A program made the position numbers and the translations under genes. The notes beneath the pieces are model-generated. The model saw only the letters and a list, made by a program, of their open reading frames with translations. It was not told the origin of the DNA and did not search any database. Of a stretch of 64,000 nt of DNA, positions 17,763 to 26,764 are shown in pieces. The number at the start of each line of letters is the position of its first letter. Position 1 is the first letter of the stretch. The DNA comes from Desulfobulbus sp. Tol-SR (lineage in GTDB: Bacteria > Desulfobacterota > Desulfobulbia > Desulfobulbales > Desulfocapsaceae), in assembly GCA_000769715.1 (NCBI GenBank), contig JROS01000009.1, positions 51,420 to 115,419 on the forward strand. Direction: 5' to 3'.

Positions 17763-17998
17763 GGATAGCTTGTCTCCATGCCGCTCCCGGCGGTTCATGC
17801 TGCAGATGAAGTCAGTCGTTTCCGGAATGAAACAGGAAGGAGATAAGGGTTCTCTGCCATTGGGGATTTGTCAACAAGTTTAGGGCCAGCGGCGATGAAA
17901 TAATTCCCTTGCTCTTTTGCCCTATTTTGAGAAAAGTTACCCTTCGTTATGCGAAATGTCGAAGAGATAGCGCCCAGCCACCGACGGGACGTGTAGGG
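17763..17998. promoter_or_regulatory. divergent promoter region of the lipid/polyene cluster
   Basis: The 236-bp gap between ACP2 (minus) and the ApeP-like dehydratase (plus) is where both long arms begin. A TTGACA-like box lies on the minus strand around 17870, but its spacing to an A+T-rich -10 is poor. No strong operator palindrome is seen. Confidence 0.5.
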
Positions 17999-18433
17999 AT
18001 GGCGAATAATGGTCCGGCCGGCTACGGTCTCGAGGACCTGCTCCCGCACCGCCCGCCGATGCTGATCATCGGCGGGATCGTCGAGGTCGATGCCGAACAT
18101 GCGGTGACGGTGAACACCGTCGATCCGACCTGGCCGATGGCCGACAGGGAAGGGGTCCCGTCGCTCATCGCCGTCGAACTCGCCGCCCAGACCGCCGGGA
18201 TCTGCAACGGCTGGGTGAGGATTCAGACGCAGGGCCCGGCCTCCGACCAGACCGGCTGGCTGGTGGCGGTAAAGAGGGCGGTGTTTTACGCCGCCCATCT
18301 GCCCTTCGGCCTGGAGCTCACGGTCAGGGCCTACAACACCCTGGCCTTCGACAAGTTTCGCGAGGTGTCGAGCCGCGTTCACGGTGACGGTCGTCTCCTC
18401 GCCGAGATCGTCCTGCAATTGTACCAACCCTGA
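17999..18433 (+). CDS. ApeP-like hotdog beta-hydroxyacyl-ACP dehydratase
   Basis: 144-aa hotdog protein beginning near LEDLLPHRPPMLIIGG, the motif shared by FabZ-like and ApeP-like dehydratases. The second half (LIAVELAAQTAGICNGW) matches the helix that packs against the active site. It should act as dehydratase, or as partner of the FabZ-like protein at 13525, in beta-carbon processing. It is the first gene of the right arm and is followed by the ketoreductase nine bases later. The ATG at 17999 is preferred over upstream in-frame codons because of the family N-terminus, although AGGG lies directly against it. Confidence 0.78.
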   Translation: MANNGPAGYGLEDLLPHRPPMLIIGGIVEVDAEHAVTVNTVDPTWPMADREGVPSLIAVELAAQTAGICNGWVRIQTQGPASDQTGWLVAVKRAVFYAAHLPFGLELTVRAYNTLAFDKFREVSSRVHGDGRLLAEIVLQLYQP

Positions 18434-18442
18434 GGAAAGGAT

Positions 18443-19180
18443 ATGCCGGCAGCAACCAGACAACAGATCGCCCTCGTGACCGGCGGCAGCGGCGGCATCG
18501 GCCGCGCCGTCTGCACCGAACTCGGCCGCTCCGGAACGTATGTGGTCGTCAATTACCGGGGCAACAGGGAAGGCGCCGAGAAGACCCTGGAGATGGTGCT
18601 TGCCGCCGGCGGCGGCGGGGAGATCCGCCGGTTCGACGTCCGCGATCGGGAAGAGGTGGAGCGGGCGGTACACGAGATCGGCGACCGGCTGGAGACCATT
18701 GACATCCTGGTCAACAATGCCGGCATCGTCGCTGACGGCCTGTTCCTGATGATGTCGCCGGAGCGGTGGCAGCAGGTGATCGATACCACCCTGCATGGTT
18801 TCTACAATGTGACCCGGCCGGTGCTGGAGAAGATGGTGCGCAACCGGGGGGGCTCGATCGTCTCCATCTCCTCGGCCGCCGCGTTGATGGCCAACCGGGG
18901 ACAGGCGAACTATGCCGCGGCCAAGGCCGGGTTGAACGCCGCCAGCAGGACGCTGGCAACGGAGGTGGCCCGTCTCGGGATCCGGGTCAACGTGGTGGCG
19001 CCGGGGCTGATCGACACCGGGATGATCGACAAGGCCCCGAAGGATTACATCAAGACCCTGATCCCGATGGCCCGCATCGGCCGGCCGGAGGAAGTGGCCG
19101 GCGTCGTTGCCTTCCTCTGTTCCGAGGCCGCCTCCTATGTCACCGGCCAGGTGATTTCGGTCAATGGCGGGATGTTGTGA
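18443..19180 (+). CDS. 3-oxoacyl-ACP reductase (FabG-like)
   Basis: 245-aa short-chain dehydrogenase/reductase. The NADP-binding loop TGGSGGIG lies at 14-21, followed by NNAG, the catalytic Ser in [10 protein letters not shown], and Tyr/Lys in YAAAK. It reduces the beta-keto group formed by the ketosynthases. GAGGAAAGGAT precedes the ATG. The stop overlaps the next start (TGATG). The role in this cluster is assigned by position, since FabG-type enzymes look alike across pathways. Confidence 0.93.
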   Translation: MPAATRQQIALVTGGSGGIGRAVCTELGRSGTYVVVNYRGNREGAEKTLEMVLAAGGGGEIRRFDVRDREEVERAVHEIGDRLETIDILVNNAGIVADGLFLMMSPERWQQVIDTTLHGFYNVTRPVLEKMVRNRGGSIVSISSAAALMANRGQANYAAAKAGLNAASRTLATEVARLGIRVNVVAPGLIDTGMIDKAPKDYIKTLIPMARIGRPEEVAGVVAFLCSEAASYVTGQVISVNGGML

Positions 19181-19767
19181 TGATCCGGGCGCTGTTGACC
19201 CTCCTCCTCTGCCTCTCCCTGCTCCCCTTCGCCACCGCCGGCCCGGGTGCCGAGGCGGCGGCCCTGCGCTCGGTGCAGGCCGGATTCGTTCAGCAGAAAC
19301 ATCTCCAGATCCTCACCCGGCCTCTGGTCTCCCGCGGCACCTTCGCCTTCCAGGCCCCGCAATCGCTGCGCTGGGAATACCTGGAGCCGCTGCATTCCAT
19401 CCTGATCATGCACGACGGCAGGGTGGAAAAGGCGGTCGAACGGGATGGCCGCTTCGAGCGGGATACAGGCAGCGGGCTCGACGCGATGCAGGTCATCCTC
19501 CGCGACCTCGGCAGCTGGCTCGACGGACGCTTTGCCGACAACCCGATGTTCTCCGTCAGTCGCCGTGATGCCCGGACCATCATCCTCGCCCCCCGGGACC
19601 CGGGGTTGGAGACGGTGATCAGCAGCATCAAACTCCGTCTCGGGCGGGAGCCCGGGGTGATGGAATCGGTGACCATCTTCGAGGGGCCGGACGCCTGGAC
19701 CAGGCTGACCTTCACCGGCACGGTCGTCAACCGGGATATCCCGGCCGACATCTTCCGCCTGCCATGA
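19180..19767 (+). CDS. LolA-like outer-membrane lipoprotein carrier protein
   Basis: 195-aa periplasmic protein with a signal peptide (about residues 1-20, hydrophobic core LLTLLLCLSLLPFA) and a LolA-type fold: GFVQQKHLQILTRPLVSRG then LRWEYLEP. LolA-like proteins of aryl-polyene clusters are thought to ferry the hydrophobic product through the periplasm after the MMPL exporter. It is translationally coupled to the ketoreductase upstream and to the DUF3261 lipoprotein downstream. Confidence 0.85.
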   Translation: MIRALLTLLLCLSLLPFATAGPGAEAAALRSVQAGFVQQKHLQILTRPLVSRGTFAFQAPQSLRWEYLEPLHSILIMHDGRVEKAVERDGRFERDTGSGLDAMQVILRDLGSWLDGRFADNPMFSVSRRDARTIILAPRDPGLETVISSIKLRLGREPGVMESVTIFEGPDAWTRLTFTGTVVNRDIPADIFRLP

Positions 19768-20435
19768 CCGCGCGCCCTGTCTTCTGGCTGGCCGCCGTGC
19801 TGCTGGCGACCTCCTGTGCCATGCCGCCGAGGGCCGTGCCGCCGGAAATTACGGCGGCGGCGGACAGTGCGGCACCGACCCCGCCCTGTGCCGCACTCTT
19901 TCCCGCCGGCCGGTGGCAGTTCGTCCACACCATCGCCTTTCGCACTGACCAGGGCGAGGGGACCGCGCTCGGGGTGGTGGTGCTGAGCCAGACCGAGATC
20001 CGCTGCGCCCTGATGACCGTCGAAGGCCTCACCCTGTTCGAGGCGCGGGCGGCAGGGGAGGCGGCCCCGGAGGTGATCCGGGCCATTCCGCCCTTCGACC
20101 GGCCCGGCTTTGCTACCGGACTGATGCGCGATATCCGCCTGATCTTCCGGCCGCCGCCGGGCAAAGCCGAAACCGGTCGGCTGGCGGATGGAGGCCCGAT
20201 CTGCCGGTTCACCGAAGCCGACACCGTGACCGACATCCTGCCGCGGCAGGACGGGTGCTGGTCGATTCATGCCTACACCGATCGAACCTGGAGCAGAACC
20301 ATCCAGGCCCGTGCGTGCCGGCCGATCGCCTCGGCGGCGATCCCGGGCCGTCTGGAACTGACCGCCGGCGAACCGGACGGTTATTCCCTCACCATGCAGC
20401 TGGTCAGCGCCGAGCGGCTGCCGGCCGGCGATTGA
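19764..20435 (+). CDS. DUF3261-family lipoprotein
   Basis: 223-aa predicted lipoprotein with lipobox LLATSC and Cys18 as lipidation site, then a Pro/Ala linker. The rest (RWQFVHTIAF, LGVVVLSQTEIRCALM) fits the DUF3261 proteins that regularly accompany LolA-like and MMPL genes in aryl-polyene clusters. It probably acts as an outer-membrane receptor for the exported product, an inference from the gene pairing. The start overlaps the LolA stop (ATGA). Confidence 0.8.
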   Translation: MTARPVFWLAAVLLATSCAMPPRAVPPEITAAADSAAPTPPCAALFPAGRWQFVHTIAFRTDQGEGTALGVVVLSQTEIRCALMTVEGLTLFEARAAGEAAPEVIRAIPPFDRPGFATGLMRDIRLIFRPPPGKAETGRLADGGPICRFTEADTVTDILPRQDGCWSIHAYTDRTWSRTIQARACRPIASAAIPGRLELTAGEPDGYSLTMQLVSAERLPAGD

Positions 20436-20443
20436 GAGCGTTG

Positions 20444-21712
20444 ATGCGATTCAAACTGATCTATCCCCGCTGGCCCAAGCTGGCCCGCCAGACCGAATTC
20501 CACCTGCCGCCGCACGGCCCGGTGGTCTTCGCCGCCACCCTGCCGGACTATGTCAGCGTCGACTTTGTCGACGAGAACCTCGAGGCCGTCGACTTCGACG
20601 AGCCGGTCGATATCGTCGGCATCTCGATGATGCTGACGGTCCAGGTCAAGCGCGGCTGGGAGATCGCCGACACCTACCGGGCCAAGGGAATCACGGTGAT
20701 TTTCGGCGGTATCGCCACCATGCTCCATGCCGAGGAGACGATGGCCCATGCCGATGCGGTGTTTCTCGGCGAGGCGGAAGGGCGGATGGAGCGGGTCCTG
20801 GACGATATCCGCCGCGGCGAGCTGCGCCGGTGCTACGACTATCTCGACGACCGGCCCGATATCGCCCTGGTTGGCCCGGCCCGCCGCGACATCCTCAACC
20901 GGCCGCTGTATAACCACAAGGGGGTGCAGATGGTCGATCTGGTCCATGCCTCGCGCGGTTGCCGGTTCAACTGCTACCCCTGCGCCGTGGCCTACCTCGG
21001 CGGCCGGGAGTTCCGGCCGCGGCCGATCGAGAAGGCGATCGCCGAGATGGCGGCGATCGACAACAACCGCCTGTTCATCGTCGACAATTCCCTGGCCCAG
21101 GACACCGCCTGGGAGACCGAGCTGTTCCGGGAGATGATCCCGCTGAAGAAGAAGTGGTGCTGCCACCCCATCGAGGACCGGCCCGATGTCCTCGATCTGG
21201 CGGCCCGGGCCGGCGCCTGGTACGTCTACCAGGCGGTCTTCGACACCTCCGACTACATCCGCGAGCGGATCCGGCGCTATCACGATCACGGCATCGGCGT
21301 CGAGGGCACGATCCTGCTGGGGCTCGACAACCACACCGAGGATTCGATCAAACGACTGATCGACTTCCTGCTCGAGATCGAGCTTGATCTGGCCGAGTTC
21401 ACGGTGCTGACCCCTTTCCCCCACACCCAGGCCTATCGGGAGCTGCACAGCCAAGGGCGGATCCTTTCCTGCGACTGGGACCGCTACTCGGCCGACCAGG
21501 TCGTCTATCGGCCTCGCCACATGACCCCAGAGCGGCTGCAGGAACTGCTCGCCTACGCCTGGGACTCCTTCTACCGTGACGAATCCCAGAGCATGAAGAT
21601 GGCCAGGTTGTTCCAGCAGGTGGTGAAAAAGGAGATGGCCGACAATACCTTCAGGCCGCGCAATCGGGAACTGGCCCGGCAGAGCTTCGGCCGCCAACAG
21701 GAGAGGGGATAA
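20444..21712 (+). CDS. B12-binding-type radical SAM protein 2
   Basis: 422-aa protein with an N-terminal B12-binding-like Rossmann domain (about 1-125, VDIVGISMMLTVQVKRGWEIA and VIFGGIATMLHAEE) and a radical SAM core with CRFNCYPC (Cys173, Cys177, Cys180). The DNA is continuous with the right arm of the cluster, eight bases after the DUF3261 gene. It differs from the proteins at 14000 and 28831 well beyond simple duplication, so a separate reaction is likely. Substrate unknown. Confidence 0.87.
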   Translation: MRFKLIYPRWPKLARQTEFHLPPHGPVVFAATLPDYVSVDFVDENLEAVDFDEPVDIVGISMMLTVQVKRGWEIADTYRAKGITVIFGGIATMLHAEETMAHADAVFLGEAEGRMERVLDDIRRGELRRCYDYLDDRPDIALVGPARRDILNRPLYNHKGVQMVDLVHASRGCRFNCYPCAVAYLGGREFRPRPIEKAIAEMAAIDNNRLFIVDNSLAQDTAWETELFREMIPLKKKWCCHPIEDRPDVLDLAARAGAWYVYQAVFDTSDYIRERIRRYHDHGIGVEGTILLGLDNHTEDSIKRLIDFLLEIELDLAEFTVLTPFPHTQAYRELHSQGRILSCDWDRYSADQVVYRPRHMTPERLQELLAYAWDSFYRDESQSMKMARLFQQVVKKEMADNTFRPRNRELARQSFGRQQERG

Positions 21713-21716
21713 GCGG

Positions 21717-23075
21717 ATGAGTACCATGGCCGATCTGGCGCGGGACGTGGCCCGCCTGATCACCGAGATGCCGGTCGCCGGGCGATCGTTTTCTGTTGGG
21801 GATGCGTCCGTCACCGAGGTGTACGCGATGGCGGCCTGGCTGCGGGCCAGGCTGGCCGGGCGGGCTGACGGCGCGGTGTGCCTGGCGGCGGAGGACCGGG
21901 CGGTCATCGCCGCGGCCCTGCTGGCGTCTCTGGCCGGCGGGCCGGTCCTGCTCCTCCCCTTCGCCTTTTCCGCCCAGGCCCTGGTTGCCATGCACAAGGC
22001 CACCGGTTTTGCCGTCGTCATCACCGACGTCCATCGCGACCTGCCGCCCGGGGTCGAGGTCGTCTGCCCCCGGCGCGGCGACTCAGGGCCGGAAATGCAC
22101 CGCCAGGCCATCGCCCCGCGGGAGGAAATCCTTCGTCTATACACCGGGGGGTCGACCGGTGTGCCGCAGATCTGGCCCAAGACCGGGATCAACCTCTTTG
22201 CCGAGGCCTTGTTCCTGGCACGACATTTCGGCGTCTCGTCGACGGACCGGATCGTGGCCACGATCTCACCCTATCACATCTACGGCCTGCTTTACTCGGT
22301 GCTGTTGCCGCTGGTTTCGGGGGCGAGCGTGGCACCGGGGATGCCCTCCTATCCCGACGAAATCGTCCATGCCGTCCGGGAGCGCCAGGCCTCGATCCTG
22401 GTCAGCGTCCCGGCCCATTACCGGATCCTCCGCGACAGGTCGGCGATGGGTCCGAGCCTGCGGCTGGCCTTCTCTTCCGCCGGCATTCTTGACCCCGACG
22501 ACAGCCGCGATTTCTACCGCCACAACCCCGCCGGGATCGTCGAGATCTACGGCTCCACCGAGACCGGCGGCATCGCCCTGCGCCGCCGCTCACGTGGTGA
22601 AGAGCAGTTCACTCCCTACCCGACCATCGCCTGGCGGATTGAAGCGGAACGGCTGCACATCCGTTCGCCCTACCTCTCACCTAATCTGCCGCTGCAGGCG
22701 GACGGTTATTTTGTCACCGGCGACCGGGTCGAGGCCGCGGATGGAGGCGGGTTCCATCTCCGGGGGAGGGCCGACTCGATCACCAAGGTCGCCGGCAAGC
22801 GGGTCGATCTCGAGGAGATCGCCGCCCTGATCCGCCGGCAGCCTGGCGTTACCGACTGTCTGGTCATGGCTCTGGATGACGATGGCGGCCGCGAACACCG
22901 CATCGTCGCCGTGGTCGAGGGGGGCGATGTCGAGATCGAGGCGCTGCGCCGCGAACTGGCCGGCCATCTCGAACCTTATGCCCTGCCGCGCGCGATCAGA
23001 CTGGTCGATCGTCTGCCGCTGAGGGACAACGGCAAGTACGATCGGCCGGCGATTCTGCGCCTGCTGGCGCCATGA
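21717..23075 (+). CDS. AMP-dependent acyl/aryl ligase (ApeH-like adenylation enzyme)
   Basis: 452-aa ANL-superfamily ligase. Motifs: the phosphate loop LYTGGSTGVPQIWPK, YGSTETGG, the hinge GYFVTGDRV and the C-terminal lysine in RDNGKYDR. It activates a carboxylic acid as acyl-AMP and loads it onto an ACP or CoA. In aryl-polyene clusters the equivalent ligase activates 4-hydroxybenzoate; no chorismate lyase or ammonia-lyase gene is present here, so the starter acid is unknown. The stop overlaps the next start (ATGA), pairing it with the DAK2-DegV fusion. Confidence 0.88.
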   Translation: MSTMADLARDVARLITEMPVAGRSFSVGDASVTEVYAMAAWLRARLAGRADGAVCLAAEDRAVIAAALLASLAGGPVLLLPFAFSAQALVAMHKATGFAVVITDVHRDLPPGVEVVCPRRGDSGPEMHRQAIAPREEILRLYTGGSTGVPQIWPKTGINLFAEALFLARHFGVSSTDRIVATISPYHIYGLLYSVLLPLVSGASVAPGMPSYPDEIVHAVRERQASILVSVPAHYRILRDRSAMGPSLRLAFSSAGILDPDDSRDFYRHNPAGIVEIYGSTETGGIALRRRSRGEEQFTPYPTIAWRIEAERLHIRSPYLSPNLPLQADGYFVTGDRVEAADGGGFHLRGRADSITKVAGKRVDLEEIAALIRRQPGVTDCLVMALDDDGGREHRIVAVVEGGDVEIEALRRELAGHLEPYALPRAIRLVDRLPLRDNGKYDRPAILRLLAP

Positions 23076-24781
23076 ACGATCTCGACGAAGGGTTCATCGC
23101 CGGCTATGCCGGTCTGTGCGCCCGGGCCGACCTGCTCGACCGCATCAACGTCTTCCCGGTGGCCGACAGCGATACCGGCGCCAATCTGCGCATCAGCCTG
23201 GGGCCGCTGCGTGCCTGCGGTGGCGACAGGGCGGTCCTGGCGAGCCGGATCCGCCGCCTCGCCACCGGCAACTCCGGCAATATCGCCGCCGCCTTCTTCA
23301 GCGAACTGCTGCCGGCCGCCGGGATCGACGACCTGCCGCGCCGGGCGGCCCGGGGGCGGGCCAGGGCCTGGGAGGCGGTGGCCGAACCGCAGCCGGGCAC
23401 CATGCTCAGCGTCTTCGACGGCCTGGATGCCGCCCTGGCGACGTCACCGCTGACCGCGGCAACCTGCCCGACGATCATCTCCGCCCTGCAACAGGCGGTG
23501 GTGCTGACGGCCTCGACCCTGGCCGATCTCCGCTCGGCCGGGGTGGTCGATGCCGGGGCGCTGGGGATGTTCGTCTTCTTCGATGGCTTCTGCCGCACCC
23601 TGACCGGTTACCGGGGACCACGGCTGCCCCTCGCCGCTCTCTTTCCCGACCTGCTGGCGATCCGCACCGACTTTCACCCGCCGGCCTCCGGGTCGTTCTG
23701 TGTCGACACGATCATCAGGCCCGGCGCCGGCCGCCGGCTCGACACGGAGGCGATGGCCGCCCTGGGCGAGAGCGTGGTGGTGGTCCCCGATGAGGATCAG
23801 GTCAAGATCCATATCCACACCCCCGATCCGCAGGACCTGCGTCGCCGGCTGGAGCTGCTCGGCGAGGTGGTCGGGTGGTCCGACGAGGCGCTGCGGCCGG
23901 GGACCGAGGCGGCGAACCACAGCCCCGTCCCGTCGGGAAGCCTTCACATCATGACCGATGCCGCCGGTTCGCTGCCGCGGGAGATGGCGAGACGGCACGG
24001 CATCACTCTGCTCGACAGTTATATCGTCGTAGGCGAGGTCGCCCGGCCGGAGAGTCTCTGCGACCCGGGGATGATATATGCCCGGATGCGGGCGGGGGAG
24101 AAGGTGACGACCGCCCAGGCCTCACTGGTCGAGCGGCACGAGCTCTACGCCGGCGTCTGCGAGGAGTACGGTTCCACCCTCTACCTCTGCGTCGGCTCGG
24201 CCTTTACCGGTAACCATGCGACGGCGGCGGCATGGAAGCGGGACAATGACCGGCAAAACCTTCTCGATATCATCGATACCGGCGCCGCCTCCGGTCGGCT
24301 CGCCGTCATCGCCCTGCTCGTCGCCCGTCACGCCCGCCGCACCGTGAAGGCGGATACGGTTCGAGCCCTGGCCGCCACCCTCGTCGACAGCTGCCGGGAA
24401 TACGTCTTTATCGATACCCTGCGTTATCTCGTTGCCGGGGGCAGGGTGTCGCGGGCCGGCGGCTGGTTCGGCGAGCTGCTGCAGTTGAAACCGGTGATCA
24501 GCCCGACCCGGGAAGGGGTCCGCCGGGTCGGAGTCGTCCGCAATCGCGATGCCCAGCTCGCCTTTGCCTCGGACCGTCTGCGGCATGAGGCGGTGGGGCG
24601 AGGCGACATGCTGGTCCTGCTGCAGTACTCCGACAACCGCGGATGGGTGGAGGAGACGGTCCGGCCGCGGGTCCGGTCCATCCTGCCCGAAGCGGAGCTG
24701 CTGCTGGTGCCGCTGTCGTTGACCTCGGGGGTCCACATGGGGCCCGGCACCTGGTCGCTCGCCTTCGCTCCGGTACCCTGA
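23072..24781 (+). CDS. DAK2-DegV fusion, candidate single-chain fatty-acid kinase
   Basis: 569-aa fusion. Residues 1-~190 are a DAK2/DhaL-type kinase domain as in FakA: NVFPVADSDTGANL with Asp32 and Asp34, GNSGNIAAAFF, PGTML and VVDAGALGMF. A linker with GSFCVDTII and KIHIHTPDP follows as in the FakA middle region. Residues ~290-569 are a DegV/FakB-like fatty-acid-binding domain (HIMTDAAGSL, KVTTAQAS, LVAGGRVSRAGG). In Firmicutes FakA phosphorylates a fatty acid held by separate FakB, giving acyl-phosphate for phospholipid synthesis. The joined arrangement here predicts an acyl-phosphate maker dedicated to the cluster's chain. Activity is inferred. Confidence 0.82.
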   Translation: MNDLDEGFIAGYAGLCARADLLDRINVFPVADSDTGANLRISLGPLRACGGDRAVLASRIRRLATGNSGNIAAAFFSELLPAAGIDDLPRRAARGRARAWEAVAEPQPGTMLSVFDGLDAALATSPLTAATCPTIISALQQAVVLTASTLADLRSAGVVDAGALGMFVFFDGFCRTLTGYRGPRLPLAALFPDLLAIRTDFHPPASGSFCVDTIIRPGAGRRLDTEAMAALGESVVVVPDEDQVKIHIHTPDPQDLRRRLELLGEVVGWSDEALRPGTEAANHSPVPSGSLHIMTDAAGSLPREMARRHGITLLDSYIVVGEVARPESLCDPGMIYARMRAGEKVTTAQASLVERHELYAGVCEEYGSTLYLCVGSAFTGNHATAAAWKRDNDRQNLLDIIDTGAASGRLAVIALLVARHARRTVKADTVRALAATLVDSCREYVFIDTLRYLVAGGRVSRAGGWFGELLQLKPVISPTREGVRRVGVVRNRDAQLAFASDRLRHEAVGRGDMLVLLQYSDNRGWVEETVRPRVRSILPEAELLLVPLSLTSGVHMGPGTWSLAFAPVP

Positions 24782-24782
24782 G

Positions 24783-25484
24783 ATGCGGGCCGCCGTCGTC
24801 ATTCCGGTCTACAATCACCGGGAACGGGTGGCGGAGGTGGTCCGCCAGGCCATGGCGCTCGGCCTGCCGGTCCTTGTCGTCGACGACGGCTCGACCGACG
24901 GCACGGCGGCGGTGCTGGCGACGCTGGCGGGGATCACCGTCCTCCGCCATCCGGTCAACCTCGGCAAGGGTGCCGCCCTGCTTACCGGGTTTGCAGCCGC
25001 GGCCCCGAATTGCGACTGGGCCCTGACCATCGACGGCGACGGCCAGCACAACCCGGCCGACGGCACCGCCCTGCTGGCAGCCGCCGGCCGCGGTGATCGG
25101 GTGATCGTCGTCGGCCGCCGTCAGGGGATGAGCGGCCTGCATGTGCCCTGGACGAGCCGCTTCGGGCGGCTCTTCTCCAATTTCTGGGTCCGGGCCGCCG
25201 GCGGACCGCTGCTGGCCGACTCCCAGTCCGGCTTTCGCCTCTATCCCCTGCCCGAAACCCTGAATCTCGACGTTCGGGCCCGCCGCTACCAGTTCGAGGT
25301 GGAGGTCCTGGTCCGGGCCTGCCGCCGCGGCCTCGCCACGGTCGAGGTACCGGTGCAGGTGGTCTACCAGCCGAAGGGCGTACGGGTCAGCCACTTCCGG
25401 CCGTGGCTCGATTTCGGCCGCAATTCGGCCACCTTTGCCCGGCTGATCTGTTCGCGGTTGTTCCGGACGGATCGCAGGCGATGA
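24783..25484 (+). CDS. glycosyltransferase family 2
   Basis: 233-aa GT-A fold enzyme: VVIPVYNHRERV at the N-terminus, the nucleotide-sugar site VVDDGSTDGT and the metal-binding TIDGDGQHNP. It most resembles dolichol-phosphate-mannosyltransferase-like GT2 proteins but lacks a membrane anchor. It lies between the DAK2-DegV fusion and an LpxL-type acyltransferase, with one-base and four-base junctions. GT2-acyltransferase pairs are also found in aryl-polyene clusters, where they are thought to attach the polyene to a sugar or lipid head group. Confidence 0.88.
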   Translation: MRAAVVIPVYNHRERVAEVVRQAMALGLPVLVVDDGSTDGTAAVLATLAGITVLRHPVNLGKGAALLTGFAAAAPNCDWALTIDGDGQHNPADGTALLAAAGRGDRVIVVGRRQGMSGLHVPWTSRFGRLFSNFWVRAAGGPLLADSQSGFRLYPLPETLNLDVRARRYQFEVEVLVRACRRGLATVEVPVQVVYQPKGVRVSHFRPWLDFGRNSATFARLICSRLFRTDRRR

Positions 25485-26380
25485 GCATTGACGGCTACCG
25501 GATCCTGGTCCAGGCGGCGAACCGGCTCGGCCCCTGGGTGTTCAACGTCGCCGCGAGGACCATCGCCGTCGGCTATTTCCTCTTTTCCCGACGGACCAGG
25601 GAAAGCCGGCGCTTCTATGCCGCCCTCTTGCCGCGGAGCAGCCACTTGTATCACCACTGGTGCACCTTTCGGCAATACCAGAATTTCACCACCATCCATC
25701 TCGACCGGCTGCTCGCCAACCAGGGGCGGGCGGTGCAGTTCAGCGTCGAAGGGGAGGAGCGGCTGGCGGCGGCGATCGGCGGCACCGGCGCCATCCTGCT
25801 GATGTCCCACCTCGGCAACTGGGAGATGGCCGCCAGGCTGCTGATGCAGCAGAGGCGAGACTTGCGGCTGCTGCTGTACATGGGGATCAAGGAGAAGGAG
25901 GGGGTGGAACGGACCCAGAAGGAGGAACTGCGTCGGGCCGGAGTGATCATCATCGGTGTCGATCGGGGCGGTTCCTCGCCCTTCGCCGCCGTCGACGGCA
26001 TCCGCCTGCTGCAGACCGGCGGCATGGTATCGATGACCGGCGATGTCGTCTGGCGATCCGACCAGCGCCGACTGCCCGTCACCTTCCTCGGCCGCAGGGC
26101 CTACGTGCCCGAGGCCCCCTTTGTGTTCGCGATGGTCTCGGGGGCACCGATCCACGTCTTCTTCGCTTTCCGCACCGGTGACCACCGCTACCGTTTCGAG
26201 TTACCGGAGGCCCTCACTGTCCGCGCCGCATCCCGAGCCGAACGCGGCACGGCAGTAGCCGAGGCCGCCCAGCGCTATGCGACGCTGCTGGAAGAGGCCC
26301 TGCGGGCCCATCCGTTCGAGTGGTACCATTTCGACAGATTCATCCATGAACCCGTCGACCGGGAATCTCCCGCCGGGTGA
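25481..26380 (+). CDS. LpxL/HtrB-type lysophospholipid acyltransferase
   Basis: 299-aa membrane acyltransferase of the lipid A biosynthesis type. The catalytic H-x4-E motif is in SHLGNWEMAARLL and the second conserved block in RGGSSPFAAVDG. It should transfer an acyl chain from a thioester to a glyco- or glycerolipid acceptor on the cytoplasmic face. The ATG at 25481 overlaps the GT2 stop (ATGA); the frame upstream is not family-like. It is the last gene before the 107-bp break in the right arm. Confidence 0.85.
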   Translation: MSIDGYRILVQAANRLGPWVFNVAARTIAVGYFLFSRRTRESRRFYAALLPRSSHLYHHWCTFRQYQNFTTIHLDRLLANQGRAVQFSVEGEERLAAAIGGTGAILLMSHLGNWEMAARLLMQQRRDLRLLLYMGIKEKEGVERTQKEELRRAGVIIIGVDRGGSSPFAAVDGIRLLQTGGMVSMTGDVVWRSDQRRLPVTFLGRRAYVPEAPFVFAMVSGAPIHVFFAFRTGDHRYRFELPEALTVRAASRAERGTAVAEAAQRYATLLEEALRAHPFEWYHFDRFIHEPVDRESPAG

Positions 26381-26487
26381 GGCGGGGGGCGGGGATTATT
26401 TCCTTTTCCTTTTGTCCGAAATAAGAGTACTATTTCGTCTCTTTGGCGTTCCAAAGCCCTCGCAATTTGCTACCATATTGACCTGTT
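26381..26487 (+). promoter_or_regulatory. 107-bp break in the right arm, possible internal promoter
   Basis: The only sizeable gap in the right arm. It is AT-rich compared with its neighbours and has a 7-bp inverted repeat CGAAATA/TATTTCG at 26417-26437. It may hold a terminator-like hairpin or an operator with a second promoter for the ACP3 gene group. No clear ribosome site precedes the ACP3 ATG. Confidence 0.35.
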
Positions 26488-26745
26488 ATGACCAGAGATG
26501 TACTGCAAGAGAAGATCCTCGACATCCTCGTCCGGGATTTCGAGTTCCAGGATCCGCAACTCGATGACAACCTCAGGGACGATCACGGTTTCGACAGCAT
26601 CGACGCCATCGAGCTGCTCGGCAAGATCGAACGCATCTTCGGTTTCTCCCTGACCCGGGAGGAGAAGGAGAAGGCGATGGACATCAGGACGATCAACGAT
26701 ATCCTCGATTACCTGGAGCCGATTTACCAGGGCCGCAGCAAATGA
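26488..26745 (+). CDS. acyl carrier protein 3
   Basis: 85-aa acyl carrier protein with Ser37 in HGFDSIDAIELLGKIE as phosphopantetheine site. It starts the last gene group of the right arm and is followed 19 bases later by a ketosynthase, suggesting that the two work as a pair. The N-terminus MTRDVLQEKILDIL is normal for the family. Confidence 0.92.
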   Translation: MTRDVLQEKILDILVRDFEFQDPQLDDNLRDDHGFDSIDAIELLGKIERIFGFSLTREEKEKAMDIRTINDILDYLEPIYQGRSK

Positions 26746-26764
26746 ACCCTCCCCGAACCTGCCG

